From contig OZ257145.1 in the NCBI GenBank assembly GCA_965279315.1, positions 2,604,001 through 2,668,000 on the forward strand: a stretch of 64,000 nt of DNA. Direction: 5' to 3'. The stretch comes from JAPWJZ01 sp965279315 (GTDB taxonomy: Bacteria; Pseudomonadota; Alphaproteobacteria; Micavibrionales; UBA2020). Under the pieces are notes generated by a model. The model saw only the letters and a program-made list of their open reading frames with translations, was not told the DNA's origin and ran no database searches. The stretch's first letter is position 1; every line of letters begins with the position of its first letter. A program made the translations under genes and the position numbers. Positions 8,395-16,815 of this stretch are shown one piece after another.

Positions 8395-9156
8395 ATGAAG
8401 CATTTAGACGATGAACCGTTAGCGTTCAAAGTAGTCTACTTTTTGCTTTTCTTCACATTGGCTTCCTGCATCCTTTTCCCTTCAGTCATCATTCTTTTTC
8501 AAATAATCTCTCATCAATCTGAAGGAATAGTTTCACTTAAAGAGCTTAAAATCACTGATGTTATAGTTGCTGCATTTACAGTAGCCCTAACGTTTGTGGG
8601 CTATTTCCAATGGAGTTGGATGAAAAAAGGGATAAGTGACACTATCGCTTTTAACAGAGCATTTGTATTTTTAAAGTGCGTAAATTACTTCTCTCATCTT
8701 GACACTAGTAATAATAAAATATTCTGGGCGCTTTCTCCGATTTGGGAAAACAACGGTAATACGCCGACCAAAAATTTGAGATTAAACTCTAACTTTTATA
8801 TATCAGATAGCCCACTTCCCGAGAATTTTACCTTCCCTCCAAAAGGAAATAGCATTCCCACAATGTTAGGCCCTCATGCGATAGTTGGAGGGGATAAAAT
8901 TTACGTTCTCGGTGATGCCTTGGCTGAAGTTCAAAATGGTTCTAAATTTTTATACATATGGGGTCACGCAATATACCAAGACGTTTTTACTGGCACTCCA
9001 CAACACATCACAAAATTTTGTTGTGAGATAAAAAACATAACAGGGGATCCGACCTTACACTACAACTCCACAACAAATCCCGTTGGAGTTGATTTTTCCC
9101 ATTATAAAAGGAACAATTGCCGAGACGAAGAATGCAGCACACGCGTGTTAGATTAA
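8395..9156 (+). CDS. AT-rich two-helix membrane protein, unknown function
   Basis: 253 residues from the ATG at 8395, which has AAGGA ten bases upstream; a TTG at 8386 is an alternative. Two hydrophobic segments (about residues 12-37 and 53-75) are followed by a soluble domain with a motif I have seen in scattered small two-helix proteins: WGHAIYQDVFTGTPQHITKFC, near residues 190-210 (given here in outline). The tail is Cys-rich. Base composition and codon use are much more AT-rich than the neighbours, pointing to horizontal acquisition. Function unknown. Confidence 0.75.
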   Translation: MKHLDDEPLAFKVVYFLLFFTLASCILFPSVIILFQIISHQSEGIVSLKELKITDVIVAAFTVALTFVGYFQWSWMKKGISDTIAFNRAFVFLKCVNYFSHLDTSNNKIFWALSPIWENNGNTPTKNLRLNSNFYISDSPLPENFTFPPKGNSIPTMLGPHAIVGGDKIYVLGDALAEVQNGSKFLYIWGHAIYQDVFTGTPQHITKFCCEIKNITGDPTLHYNSTTNPVGVDFSHYKRNNCRDEECSTRVLD

Positions 9157-9227
9157 ATTTAAGGATTAAATCTCCGATAAAATATCCATCTTCGTTGAAG
9201 TAAATTTATTTCAAGGCAGTAAATAAA

Positions 9228-9647
9228 ATGAAAACCTTCGTCGAATTCTGCTCCGATAAATTCCCAGCCCTTCCCGGCGAGGAGGAACAAATCAACCCCG
9301 GCATATGGGGCAAGCGTTTAGCCGATTTCCTGCGCGAAGGATTGCGTGGCGAAGGCATAGAAACAGGCGAGGCGATCTGCGAAGACTGGGGATGGATCGT
9401 TCCCGTAGTCAATCCAGAATTTGATCTGTGGATCGGCTGCGGCAATCAGGGGAATGGCGAAGAATTCCTGTGTTTTATCGAGCCCAGCAAACCGTATATC
9501 CGTAAATTCTTTATCAAAAAAATAGAAACAGCACCACGAATCAACGCGCTGCAGGCCGCGATGGAAAAGGTTTTGGAAAAAGAACCAGCCATCCGCGATA
9601 TACGCTGGCGCACAGAAGAAGAATTCAAAAACCCCGCCGCCTCCTAA
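9228..9647 (+). CDS. Hypothetical protein
   Basis: 139 residues, no membrane segment. The middle EDWGWIVPVVNPEFDLWIGCGNQG looks like a conserved core (Glu-Asp-Trp-Gly-Trp, then Gly-Cys-Gly-Asn), which I associate loosely with small uncharacterised soluble proteins and immunity-like folds; I cannot name a family. The C terminus is a charged helix. The TAA stop codon (9645-9647) lies within the first bases of the composite repeat that follows, so the repeat may have supplied the present end of the gene. Confidence 0.62.
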   Translation: MKTFVEFCSDKFPALPGEEEQINPGIWGKRLADFLREGLRGEGIETGEAICEDWGWIVPVVNPEFDLWIGCGNQGNGEEFLCFIEPSKPYIRKFFIKKIETAPRINALQAAMEKVLEKEPAIRDIRWRTEEEFKNPAAS

Positions 9648-9835
9648 TCCCCTCTCCCGCGTGCGGGAGAGGGTTAGGGAGAGGGTGCAGAGCCGCGATT
9701 AATCGTCGCAGACAGTTATCAACGAGTGCGACCGTGCGCCACCCTCTCCCCAGCCCTCTCCCGCAAGGGCGGGAGAGGGGGAAGAAGCGCCACTCCCTCC
9801 TCTCGTCATCCCCGCGCAGGCGGGGATCCATGAAG
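9643..9835. repeat. Composite extragenic repeat, copy 1
   Basis: About 193 bp. It begins CCTAATCCCCTCTCCCGCG, holds an inner CTCTCCCGC..GCGGGAGAG hairpin at each end, a middle region with GTCGCAGACAGTTATCAACG, and finishes with CCCTCCTCTCGTCATCCCCG and an inverted GGGGATCC. A near-identical direct copy lies at 10897-11090, on the other side of the leucine-rich-repeat gene. Confidence 0.8.
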
Positions 9836-9879
9836 GTGAAGGAGAGACGGGCGGCAGAAATCTTCGTAAATGAGCGCCC

Positions 9880-10698
9880 TTACCACCCCGGCCCATCGTT
9901 CCGCACCGTTGGTGCTCTTTTGATCTTTTTGATATCTCCCTTAAACAATTTCAGCAGCGCAAAAAACTCGCCTTCCGAAAAATTCCCAAGGTCGCTGTAA
10001 ATCGCCCTGAATTTTTCCGGCGCATGTTCAAGCGAAGCCAGTTTGTTGTTGCTGCATTTGTAGTCATAGCCGACCGACCTCGGCCCATGCGCGAGCGAGG
10101 TCAGCAAGTTGCTGTGACAATCGAAAGACCCGCGCACCGTTTCCGGCGCATGTTTGAGCGAGCCCAGATGGTTCCTGCTGCAATCGTAATCGCCGCCGAC
10201 GAATGTCGGCGCGTGTTCCAGCGAGGTCAAAAGGTTGTCTTCGCAGTTGAAACTGCCACGGACAAATTTCGGCCCGTGTTCGAGAGAGGTCAGCCGGTTG
10301 GAGGAGCAGGCAAAGCCGCCACCGACCGATTCCGGCGCGTGTTTCAGCGATGTCAGTTGATTGTTGGAACAATAGAAATTTCCCCCGACATATGCCGGCG
10401 CGTATTCGAGCGAGGTCAGATGGTTCGCGATGCAGGAAAAATCCCCCCCGACCCATTTCGGCGCATTCTTGAGCGAGACAAGCTCATTAAAGGAACAGTA
10501 AAAATTGCCGCCCACGCTCACGGCAGATAAATCCGGCAGGCTTCTCAGACCCTTTGAAGCAATATTAAGGTCACCGGGGACGAAAATGCTCCCATCCTCC
10601 CGGATCTGGTATGGAACATTCATTTTCTGCAAAAACTCTTCGGCCCCAACGGGCGGCAAAGCGGCAGCATTGAACGGATTTGTGACCGGATTTTTCAT
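9880..10698 (-). CDS. Leucine-rich-repeat-like protein with 21-residue repeats
   Basis: 272 residues. From about residue 60 to 245 there are eight or nine tandem 21-residue repeats of the form LTSLEHAPxxVGGxFxCSxNx, with nearly invariant Leu, Pro, Gly, Cys and Asn positions. This pattern is known from bacterial and large-phage leucine-rich-repeat proteins and should form a solenoid suited to protein binding. The first ~55 residues are not repetitive and no signal peptide is seen. The gene stands alone between two direct copies of a ~193-bp repeat, which suggests it is an accessory gene. Confidence 0.82.
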   Translation of the reverse strand: MKNPVTNPFNAAALPPVGAEEFLQKMNVPYQIREDGSIFVPGDLNIASKGLRSLPDLSAVSVGGNFYCSFNELVSLKNAPKWVGGDFSCIANHLTSLEYAPAYVGGNFYCSNNQLTSLKHAPESVGGGFACSSNRLTSLEHGPKFVRGSFNCEDNLLTSLEHAPTFVGGDYDCSRNHLGSLKHAPETVRGSFDCHSNLLTSLAHGPRSVGYDYKCSNNKLASLEHAPEKFRAIYSDLGNFSEGEFFALLKLFKGDIKKIKRAPTVRNDGPGW

Positions 10699-10860
10699 GG
10701 CTAAACACCCTATAAATAAGAATTTATGGATGTTTTAGCAGCGCCATATCGAACAGGTGAGAAACGTTAAACCACACTGTCTTCGGATGCGTGAGCTTGG
10801 ACATATCCTACCCGATTAATAGGTATTATGTCAATAGTAATTTCAGAGCTCAAAGAGGCC

Positions 10861-11240
10861 GAGAGTTAAAAGTGTCGGAGTAAATTGATTTCCCCGCCTA
10901 ATCCCCTCTCCCGCGTGCGGGAGAGGGTTAGGGAGAGGGTGCAGAGCCGCAATGAATTGTCGCAGGCAGTTATCAACGATTACGACCGCGCGCCACCCTC
11001 TCCCCAGCGCTCTCCCGCAAGCGCGGGAGAGGGGGGAAGATACGCCGTTCCCTCCTCTCGTCATCCCCGTGCAGGCTGGGATCCATGAAGTTGCAGGCAA
11101 GACTTGCATCTGCAGTCATAAGGGCAACCGCTGGTGGATCCCCGCCTGCGCGGGGATGACGAGGGCTGTAGAGACTTAAAAGCGTCGGAGTAAATTCTTT
11201 TTCTGGCCTAATCCCCTCTCCCGCGATTGCGGGACAGGGC
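10861..11240. repeat. Repeat cluster: composite copy 2, inverted pair and partial copy 3
   Basis: The 10699-11317 gap has no gene I can support. It holds a ~55-bp direct repeat (10861-10915 and 11171-11225, beginning GAGxxTTAAAAGxGTCGGAG), the second composite copy (10897-11090), an inverted pair of CGTCATCCCCG palindromes (11059-11161), and a third, truncated CCTAATCCCCTCTCCC copy (11207-11239). The 10699-10860 part shows nothing recognisable. Confidence 0.75.
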
Positions 11241-11317
11241 GTAACCGCCACAACTTCCACCTTGACGTTGCCCTCAATCCGCATAGGCTTGAAGCAAGCA
11301 ATTGCAAAAGGTAACCC

Positions 11318-11731
11318 ATGCGCAAATTCCTCACCGCCTACGTCACATCCGTCGCGCTGTTCCCCTGCCTCGATTTTGTCTGGCTGGGCCTGACGCTGGA
11401 CGGTTTTTACAAGCCGCAGTTGTCGGGGCTGATGCTGGATAATTATTACGCGCCGGCGGCGGTTGCATTTTACCTTGTCTATGGCCTGGGCCTTGCGACA
11501 CTCGCGATCTTGCCGGCGATTGCGGCGGGCAGTTGGAAACACGCCGCGATCGGTGGCGCGCTGCTGGGCCTGACCGCCTATGGCACTTATGACCTGACCA
11601 ATATGGCGACCCTCAAAAACTGGTCATTGGCATTGACGGTCGTCGATATGGGCTGGGGCGCGTTCGCGACAGCTGTCGTGGCGATGGCGGGATTTTTTGT
11701 GACAAGCAAGTTCGCAAATCCTAAAAATTAA
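11318..11731 (+). CDS. DUF2177 family membrane protein
   Basis: 137 residues with four predicted transmembrane helices (about 5-24, 48-68, 75-92 and 106-130). The motifs FLDxVWLG-like CLDFVWLGL, TAYGTYDLTNMATLKNW and VVDMGWG are typical of DUF2177, an uncharacterised inner-membrane family. AAAAGGTAACCC precedes the ATG. It is followed by a perfect palindrome at 11760-11787. Confidence 0.88.
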   Translation: MRKFLTAYVTSVALFPCLDFVWLGLTLDGFYKPQLSGLMLDNYYAPAAVAFYLVYGLGLATLAILPAIAAGSWKHAAIGGALLGLTAYGTYDLTNMATLKNWSLALTVVDMGWGAFATAVVAMAGFFVTSKFANPKN

Positions 11732-11759
11732 TTCCATTTAATTCCCTCTTCCCTCCTCT

Positions 11760-11787
11760 CGTCATCCCCGCCTGCGCGGGGATGACG
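11760..11787. repeat. Perfect 12-bp-arm palindrome
   Basis: CGTCATCCCCGC, CTGC, then GCGGGGATGACG. It lies between the convergent 3' ends of the DUF2177 and ankyrin genes and belongs to the same repeat family as the elements at 9804, 11059, 22923 and 24306. It lacks a T tract. Confidence 0.75.
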
Positions 11788-11798
11788 AAGGTTGTGGG

Positions 11799-12860
11799 TT
11801 ACGGGCGCGGCGCGTTATTCGCAGGTTTCGGCGCAGCGGGCGCAACCGCTTTCTCCAGCAACGCTTCCACACCCTTCAGCAATTCCGAGTCCTTGAACAC
11901 CGTCAAATGCCGCTTCACGATCGACAGCGCCGTATGGCCGTCATTCGCCACAATACGGGCATCCGCACCGTTATCGAGCAGCAGCTTCACCGTACCCTCG
12001 ACACCGGCGCTGACAGCGTACATAAGGGCTGTTTCGCCGCGATCATTTGTGCGGTTCGGGTTTGCGCCGTGGTCGATGAGCAGCTGGATAATTTCCCTTT
12101 GCCCGCCTGCCGCCGCGTCCATCAATGCCGTGCGCCCGACTTGCGCTTCGGCATCGGTGTCGGCGGGTGCGCCGTTGCGGATCAGGAAGCGCGCCATATC
12201 CGCCTTGCCGCCGCTCGCGGCCGATTTCAGCGCCGCGCCATCGGCATAGGCGCCCGCATCGATCAGCAGTTGCGCCACATCGCGATGGCCGCCCCATGCC
12301 GCCGTGTTCAGCGATTGCTGGTCGGGGAATGCGCCATGTTCGAGCAGGTTGCGCGCAATATCCAGATGCCCGCCCGCCGCGGCCGATGTCAGCGCGTGCG
12401 CGTCCGGCACGCCGCCGCGATCCAGCAGCAGGGTGACAATATCATTATTGCCGCTGCCCGCCGCCGCCGCCATGACTGACCGCCACGTATCGGGCTCGGT
12501 CGGGTTGATCTCCGCGCCGCGCGCCAGAAGCAGTTCGACCATCTTGCGGTCGCCCCTGCCCGCCGCAATCGCCAGCACCGTGCCGCGCATGGTGTCTGTC
12601 GTCTCCACCTGCGCGCCGTTATCCAGCAGCACCTGCATCGTGCTGATCTGCCCCGTCATCGCCGCATGCATCAGCGCGGTCTGCCCGACATAGGAATGCC
12701 GCCAGACGAGCGTATCGATGGCGGAAGGGAATTTTTTGGCGAAGCTTTCGACCTCCGCATCGCGCCCCTCCCGCGCGGCCTCGACGAAGGCGCTGATTTC
12801 TTCCCAACCGGGTTGTGCGTTGAAGGCGTTCTTCAGTTGTCCGCGTGCCATGATCGTCAT
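11799..12860 (-). CDS. Ankyrin-repeat protein
   Basis: 353 residues, mostly ankyrin repeats. Units such as GQTALMHAAMTGQISTMQVL, AAAGSGNNDIVTLLLDRGG, TAAWGGHRDVAQLLIDAGA, TALMDAAAGGQREIIQLLID and ETALMYAVSAGVEGTVKLLL run from about residue 55 to 330. The Pro/Ala tail (VAPAAPKPANNAPRP) is low complexity. No signal peptide. It lacks the C-terminal domain shared by the 52089-55601 ankyrin operon. Probably cytoplasmic and protein-binding; partner unknown. Confidence 0.9.
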   Translation of the reverse strand: MTIMARGQLKNAFNAQPGWEEISAFVEAAREGRDAEVESFAKKFPSAIDTLVWRHSYVGQTALMHAAMTGQISTMQVLLDNGAQVETTDTMRGTVLAIAAGRGDRKMVELLLARGAEINPTEPDTWRSVMAAAAGSGNNDIVTLLLDRGGVPDAHALTSAAAGGHLDIARNLLEHGAFPDQQSLNTAAWGGHRDVAQLLIDAGAYADGAALKSAASGGKADMARFLIRNGAPADTDAEAQVGRTALMDAAAGGQREIIQLLIDHGANPNRTNDRGETALMYAVSAGVEGTVKLLLDNGADARIVANDGHTALSIVKRHLTVFKDSELLKGVEALLEKAVAPAAPKPANNAPRP

Positions 12861-13100
12861 CCTTTTTTTAAGTTCGTTTGATGACTTCAGGCTACGGGGG
12901 TTACAGGCATAGGTATAATATTATGTGATGATAATTGTAATAGGATAAAACTATGATGAAGGCGCAATTTTTTTCTGGGTAAGTCATTGAAATATAACAA
13001 TGCCAGTTTTACAGTCGCATTTTGTAAGCCCTTGATATTAAATAGTATTCAGAAACAGCTATGTGCGCGCAAGCGGCGTGGAAGGGCATAAAACCCATAG

Positions 13101-13135
13101 AAAAAGCCGCCCCCTTTGCAGAGGAGCGGCTTTTT
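13101..13135 (-). terminator. Terminator of the 13157-13822 hydrolase gene
   Basis: AAAAAGCCGC (13101-13110) pairs with GCGGCTTTTT (13126-13135). On the minus strand this gives a stem followed by T residues 20 bp after the stop codon. The rest of the 12861-13156 gap is AT-rich DNA with no gene I can support. Confidence 0.8.
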
Positions 13136-13156
13136 ACTATTAACAGTTTCAGTGAC

Positions 13157-13822
13157 TTACGCGGCAGCTTCCTGCGCAGTCATCGCCTGGCCGATATATT
13201 CGCTGACATATTTCAGCATCAGTTCGGTCTCGCCGGGGTTGTTGAAGAAGTGGCCGGCGCCGGGGATGACTTTGTAGTCCACGCCGTTCGGGCCGCGCTG
13301 GTCGCGCAGCTTGTCGCACAGCTTGTTGACAGAGTCGATGGCAACGACCTGGTCATTGTCACCCTGAACGATCAAGCCTTCGTTCGGGCACGGCGCCAGG
13401 AAGTTGAAATCATAGATGTTCGCGGGCGGGGCGATCGACACGTAACCGTCGATTTCCGGGCGGCGCATCAGCAATTGCATGCCGATCCACGCACCGAAGG
13501 AGAAACCGCCGACCCATACGCTGGATGCGCCCGGGTTGACGCTTTGCAGCCAGTCAAGCGCCGATGCCGCATCCGAGAGTTCGCCTTCGCCGTGCGAGAA
13601 TTCGCCCTGCGAACGGCCAACGCCGCGGAAGTTGAAACGCAGCGTTGAAAATCCGCGCTCCGAGAAAGACTGGAAAAGGGAATAAGATATTTTATTGTTC
13701 ATCGTGCCGCCACGTTGCGGGTTCGGATGAAGGATCAAAGCAATAGGCGATCCGGGAATTTTAGCGTGTTTGTAGCGGCCTTCTAGGCGTCCGGCAGGAC
13801 CGGTAATCATGATCTCAGGCAT
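13157..13822 (-). CDS. Alpha/beta hydrolase (dienelactone hydrolase-like)
   Basis: 221 residues. HPNPQRGGTMNNK near residue 32 (oxyanion side), FNFRGVGRSQGEF near 63, nucleophile S108 in GGFSFGAWIG, an acid in QGDNDQVV near 173 and His in GAGHFFNN near 200 make a complete catalytic triad. This subgroup is widespread in alphaproteobacteria, often next to cysteine desulfurase/Suf genes, as here (divergent from 14020). Substrate unknown. Confidence 0.88.
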   Translation of the reverse strand: MPEIMITGPAGRLEGRYKHAKIPGSPIALILHPNPQRGGTMNNKISYSLFQSFSERGFSTLRFNFRGVGRSQGEFSHGEGELSDAASALDWLQSVNPGASSVWVGGFSFGAWIGMQLLMRRPEIDGYVSIAPPANIYDFNFLAPCPNEGLIVQGDNDQVVAIDSVNKLCDKLRDQRGPNGVDYKVIPGAGHFFNNPGETELMLKYVSEYIGQAMTAQEAAA

Positions 13823-14019
13823 TCAGTTAAGCCTCCGTGGCTTGCTTGGTCGTGGTTGCTGTTTTTTTTCTTGTTGTTTTTCTGCTATACAACCCTCTAT
13901 CTGACGACCAGAATGTACATTATGAAATTTTTTTGGCAAGGAAATTCTGGATTAAGCCAATAACTTCATAGTGTTATAAAGATACGCTCACAGTTATTAC
14001 GGAAAGTATTTGTACTCAA

Positions 14020-15141
14020 ATGGAGCTTTTCAGCGGCACATATCTCGACCATAACGCTACGAGTCCCTTGCGGCCCGAAGTGTTATCCACAATGCAGGAA
14101 TTGCTGGGTTTTCCCGGCAATGCGTCGTCGATTCACAAGGCCGGCCGCGAGGCGAGAAAAAGAATCGAAGACGCGCGCGCGCAAATCGTGAAGCTGGTGA
14201 ACGCCGGCCCCCGCGACGTCGTCGTTTTCACCTCCGGCGCGACCGAAGCCAACAACCTTGCGCTCCGCGTCACCAACATCGAACGCGTGATCGCGTCCGC
14301 AATCGAACATCCGTCCGTCTTGCAGGCCGCGCCACAAGCGCAGATCATCCCGGCCCTGCCCACCGGCATCATCGACCTCGCCGCGCTGGATAAAATGCTG
14401 GAGGGTAATACGCAGCAGACACTGATTTCCGTGATGCTGGTGAACAACGAAACCGGCGTGATCCAGCCGCTGGATGACGTCGTCAAAATCGCGCGCAAAT
14501 ACGGCGCGCTGGTGCATACCGATGCGGTGCAGGCCGCTGGCCGCGTGCCGCTGGATATTCAGGCGCTCGGCGTCGATTTCCTGACGCTGTCTGCGCATAA
14601 ACTGGGCGGGCCGCAGGGCGTCGGCTGCCTTGTGATCGCCAACTGCCTCAACGTCGCGCCGCAAATATTGGGTGGCAATCAGGAAAAGAATTTACGCGCT
14701 GGCACCGAAAACCTCGCGGGCATCGCAGGTTTCGGCCGCGCGGCGGAGCTGGCCGATATCGAAAAATATCACAAGCTGGGCGTCTTGCGCGACCGGCTGG
14801 AAAAAGACCTGCTCGCCCTCGCCCCGAACCTCAAAATCTTCGGCTTCGATGCGCCGCGCGTGCACAACACCAGCATGTTCGCGCTGCCGGGCGCAAGCTC
14901 GGAAACGCAGCTGATCGCGCTCGACCTTGCGGGCATCTGCGTGTCGAACGGCTCCGCCTGCTCCAGCGGCACGGTCAAGATTTCGCATGTCCTGAAGGCG
15001 ATGGGCGCGAGCGACGCCGAAGCCGGATCGTCCTTGCGCGTCAGCCTCGGCTGGAACACAACGGAAAAAGATGTCGATTATTTCCTGACAAAATGGGCTG
15101 AGATGTATAACAGGGTAAAGTCGCGCCTTGGCGCGGCGTAA
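14020..15141 (+). CDS. Cysteine desulfurase (NifS/IscS-like)
   Basis: 373 residues. A PLP enzyme that removes sulfur from cysteine for Fe-S clusters or tRNA thiolation. The PLP lysine is K194 in SAHKLGGPQGVG, and the sulfur-accepting cysteine is C314 in NGSACSSGT. The start LDHNATSPLRP and FTSGATEANNLAL match class I (NifS/IscS) enzymes; the active-site loop with SACSSG is of that type. No ISC or SUF scaffold genes are adjacent, only a ferredoxin 21 bp downstream. It may supply sulfur to MnmA, whose gene lies 8 kb away. Confidence 0.93.
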   Translation: MELFSGTYLDHNATSPLRPEVLSTMQELLGFPGNASSIHKAGREARKRIEDARAQIVKLVNAGPRDVVVFTSGATEANNLALRVTNIERVIASAIEHPSVLQAAPQAQIIPALPTGIIDLAALDKMLEGNTQQTLISVMLVNNETGVIQPLDDVVKIARKYGALVHTDAVQAAGRVPLDIQALGVDFLTLSAHKLGGPQGVGCLVIANCLNVAPQILGGNQEKNLRAGTENLAGIAGFGRAAELADIEKYHKLGVLRDRLEKDLLALAPNLKIFGFDAPRVHNTSMFALPGASSETQLIALDLAGICVSNGSACSSGTVKISHVLKAMGASDAEAGSSLRVSLGWNTTEKDVDYFLTKWAEMYNRVKSRLGAA

Positions 15142-15162
15142 GAAAAGCAGGGAGACAAAAAA

Positions 15163-15492
15163 ATGCCAAAAATGACCTTCATCGAAAAAGACGGCAAGCC
15201 GCTGGAAGTGGAAGCGCCGAACGGCCTTTCGGTCATGGAGATTTCGCACAAGCACGGCATCGATATCGAGGGCGCGTGCGGCGGCTGTCTCGCCTGCGCG
15301 ACCTGCCATGTGGTCGTGCATCCCGACTGGTACGGCAAGCTGGCGGAGAAAAAGGACGAAGAGGACGACATGCTCGACCTTGCCTTCGACCTCAAGAAAA
15401 CCTCGCGCCTCGGCTGCCAGATTTTGATGAGCGACAAGCTGGACGGCCTGGTCGTCGCACTGCCCGGCGCGAAGGCGCCTTGGGAAGAATAA
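15163..15492 (+). CDS. fdx: 2Fe-2S ferredoxin, ISC/adrenodoxin type
   Basis: 109 residues. Cluster ligands fit the C-x5-C-x2-C...C pattern: C39, C45, C48 and C85 (in RLGCQ). An extra C42 lies between the first two. The acidic stretch KKDEEDDMLDLAFD is the usual partner-binding helix of this class. AGGGAGAC precedes the ATG. Co-transcribed with the cysteine desulfurase, so it probably delivers electrons for cluster assembly. Stops 3 bp before a convergent gene. Confidence 0.93.
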   Translation: MPKMTFIEKDGKPLEVEAPNGLSVMEISHKHGIDIEGACGGCLACATCHVVVHPDWYGKLAEKKDEEDDMLDLAFDLKKTSRLGCQILMSDKLDGLVVALPGAKAPWEE

Positions 15493-15495
15493 AGC

Positions 15496-15771
15496 TTACC
15501 CCACCGAATGACACTGCGGCAGTTTGAGCAAGTCGTCGTTCCAGACACCGTTGGCGTGCGAGCGGATGAGGGTCAGGCTGCCTTGCGGAAACACGGAGAG
15601 GTCGGAGCGGCGGCCGTTCACCACGATGAACACGCCGGCCGTTTTGGCATTGATGAGAGTGGCCATTTCATCGCGCGTCCAATAGCCTTCCGGCCCTGCC
15701 AGCGCAACGCAGTTATGGAGCGACGGCCAGAACGGATTGTTCTTGGCGCAGGTGATTTCAATAAGTCGCAT
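15496..15771 (-). CDS. DUF3892-like small protein
   Basis: 91 residues. The pattern LIEITCA, EGYWTRDEMATLI, GVFIVVNGRRSDLSVF, LTLIRSHANGVWNDDLLKLPQC resembles DUF3892, a small beta-rich family of unknown role with a Trp in the middle and a C-terminal LLxLPxC. The assignment rests on pattern only. Monocistronic, convergent with the ferredoxin gene. Confidence 0.7.
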   Translation of the reverse strand: MRLIEITCAKNNPFWPSLHNCVALAGPEGYWTRDEMATLINAKTAGVFIVVNGRRSDLSVFPQGSLTLIRSHANGVWNDDLLKLPQCHSVG

Positions 15772-15910
15772 GATGCCCGGTCAGCTTCTTTTGGTTTACT
15801 TGTGATGACATACCCCTTGCCGGATTTTCCAGTAAGGTGTTATCTGTTTGGTTATAGGCGTGAAAACGCAGGATGTATGTCCACTTTTGTACACAAGGAT
15901 ATAAATTCAG

Positions 15911-16672
15911 ATGTTCAAAAAACCGGCTCGGGCGACCGGAAGCATTGCGGATGACATTAAAGGCAGCGACCTGCTGGGCGCGCTGCGGGATAGCGACATT
16001 GCCCTGCTGCTGCCGCATTTAAAGTCAAAAAACCTTGAAAAAGGCATGGTGCTCTGCGAGCCGGGAGACAGGGTACAGCACGCCTATTTCCCCTGCGGCA
16101 CGACCCTGATTTCCCTGCGCGTGTTTCTGGACGATGACCGCGGGGTCGAGGCTGTGGTCATCGGGCGCGAAGGCGCAGCCGGCGGCATCGTGAGCCAGGG
16201 CCACCTGCCCGCCTATTGCCAGTTCATGGTGCAATCATCCGGCACGGCGCTCTATATTTCCTGCGCCGACCTTGAACGCGCCAAGGAAAAATCGATAACG
16301 CTGCATCATTTCTTTGCGCGCTATGCCGATTGCCTGCTGGCGCAGATGTTCCAGGCGGTCGCCTGCAACGCGACACATACGATCGAGCAGCGCGCCGCCA
16401 AATGGATTACCGCCGCCCATGACCGCACCGGCGACAACAGCATGACCCTGACGCAGGACAACCTCGCCACGTTGCTGGGCGTGGGGCGCAGTTATGTCGC
16501 CAAGGTCATGAGCGGCCTGAAAAAGAACGGCGCGCTGGAAACATCGCGCGGGCATTTGACCATCCGCGACCCGAAAAAATTGAAGAAACTCGCCTGCGGC
16601 TGCGATGACATGGTGCGCAGCCATTTTCAGGATGTGCTGGGCGGCATTTATCCGGCGAAGAAGGCGAAGTGA
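15911..16672 (+). CDS. Crp/Fnr family transcriptional regulator
   Basis: 253 residues. N-terminal cyclic-nucleotide-binding-like domain (ALLLPHLKSKNLEKGMVL to about residue 150) and a C-terminal winged helix with the recognition part LATLLGVGRSYVAKVMSGL near 200. There is no N-terminal Cys cluster of FNR type and the EGAAGG-like phosphate loop is only partly kept, so the effector is unclear. A CGC-containing tail follows the DNA-binding domain. AAGGAT precedes the start. The mutants of this subgroup are poorly known; target genes cannot be told. Confidence 0.88.
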   Translation: MFKKPARATGSIADDIKGSDLLGALRDSDIALLLPHLKSKNLEKGMVLCEPGDRVQHAYFPCGTTLISLRVFLDDDRGVEAVVIGREGAAGGIVSQGHLPAYCQFMVQSSGTALYISCADLERAKEKSITLHHFFARYADCLLAQMFQAVACNATHTIEQRAAKWITAAHDRTGDNSMTLTQDNLATLLGVGRSYVAKVMSGLKKNGALETSRGHLTIRDPKKLKKLACGCDDMVRSHFQDVLGGIYPAKKAK

Positions 16673-16815
16673 CCTGATCGCTCCTTCTCCCCCGCTCTTC
16701 GCGGCGGGAGAAGGCGGTTTGCAGAAATATGCGTTATATAAACTGCGATTATTCATATTTTTGCGCCTCCATTATTTTTTTGACTCATTCCAGATTTTGG
16801 TTTATCCCAGTTTAT

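Noticed and set aside
9228..9647. Toxin-immunity pair
   Set aside because: The 139-residue protein has an immunity-like look but no toxin or secretion marker lies near it.
10861..11240. CRISPR array
   Set aside because: Repeats are unequal in length and spacing, palindromic and few, and there are no cas genes.
16683..16714. Terminator after the Crp/Fnr gene
   Set aside because: CCTTCTCCCCCGC..GCGGGAGAAGG makes a good stem, but no T tract follows, so it may be an extragenic palindrome instead.
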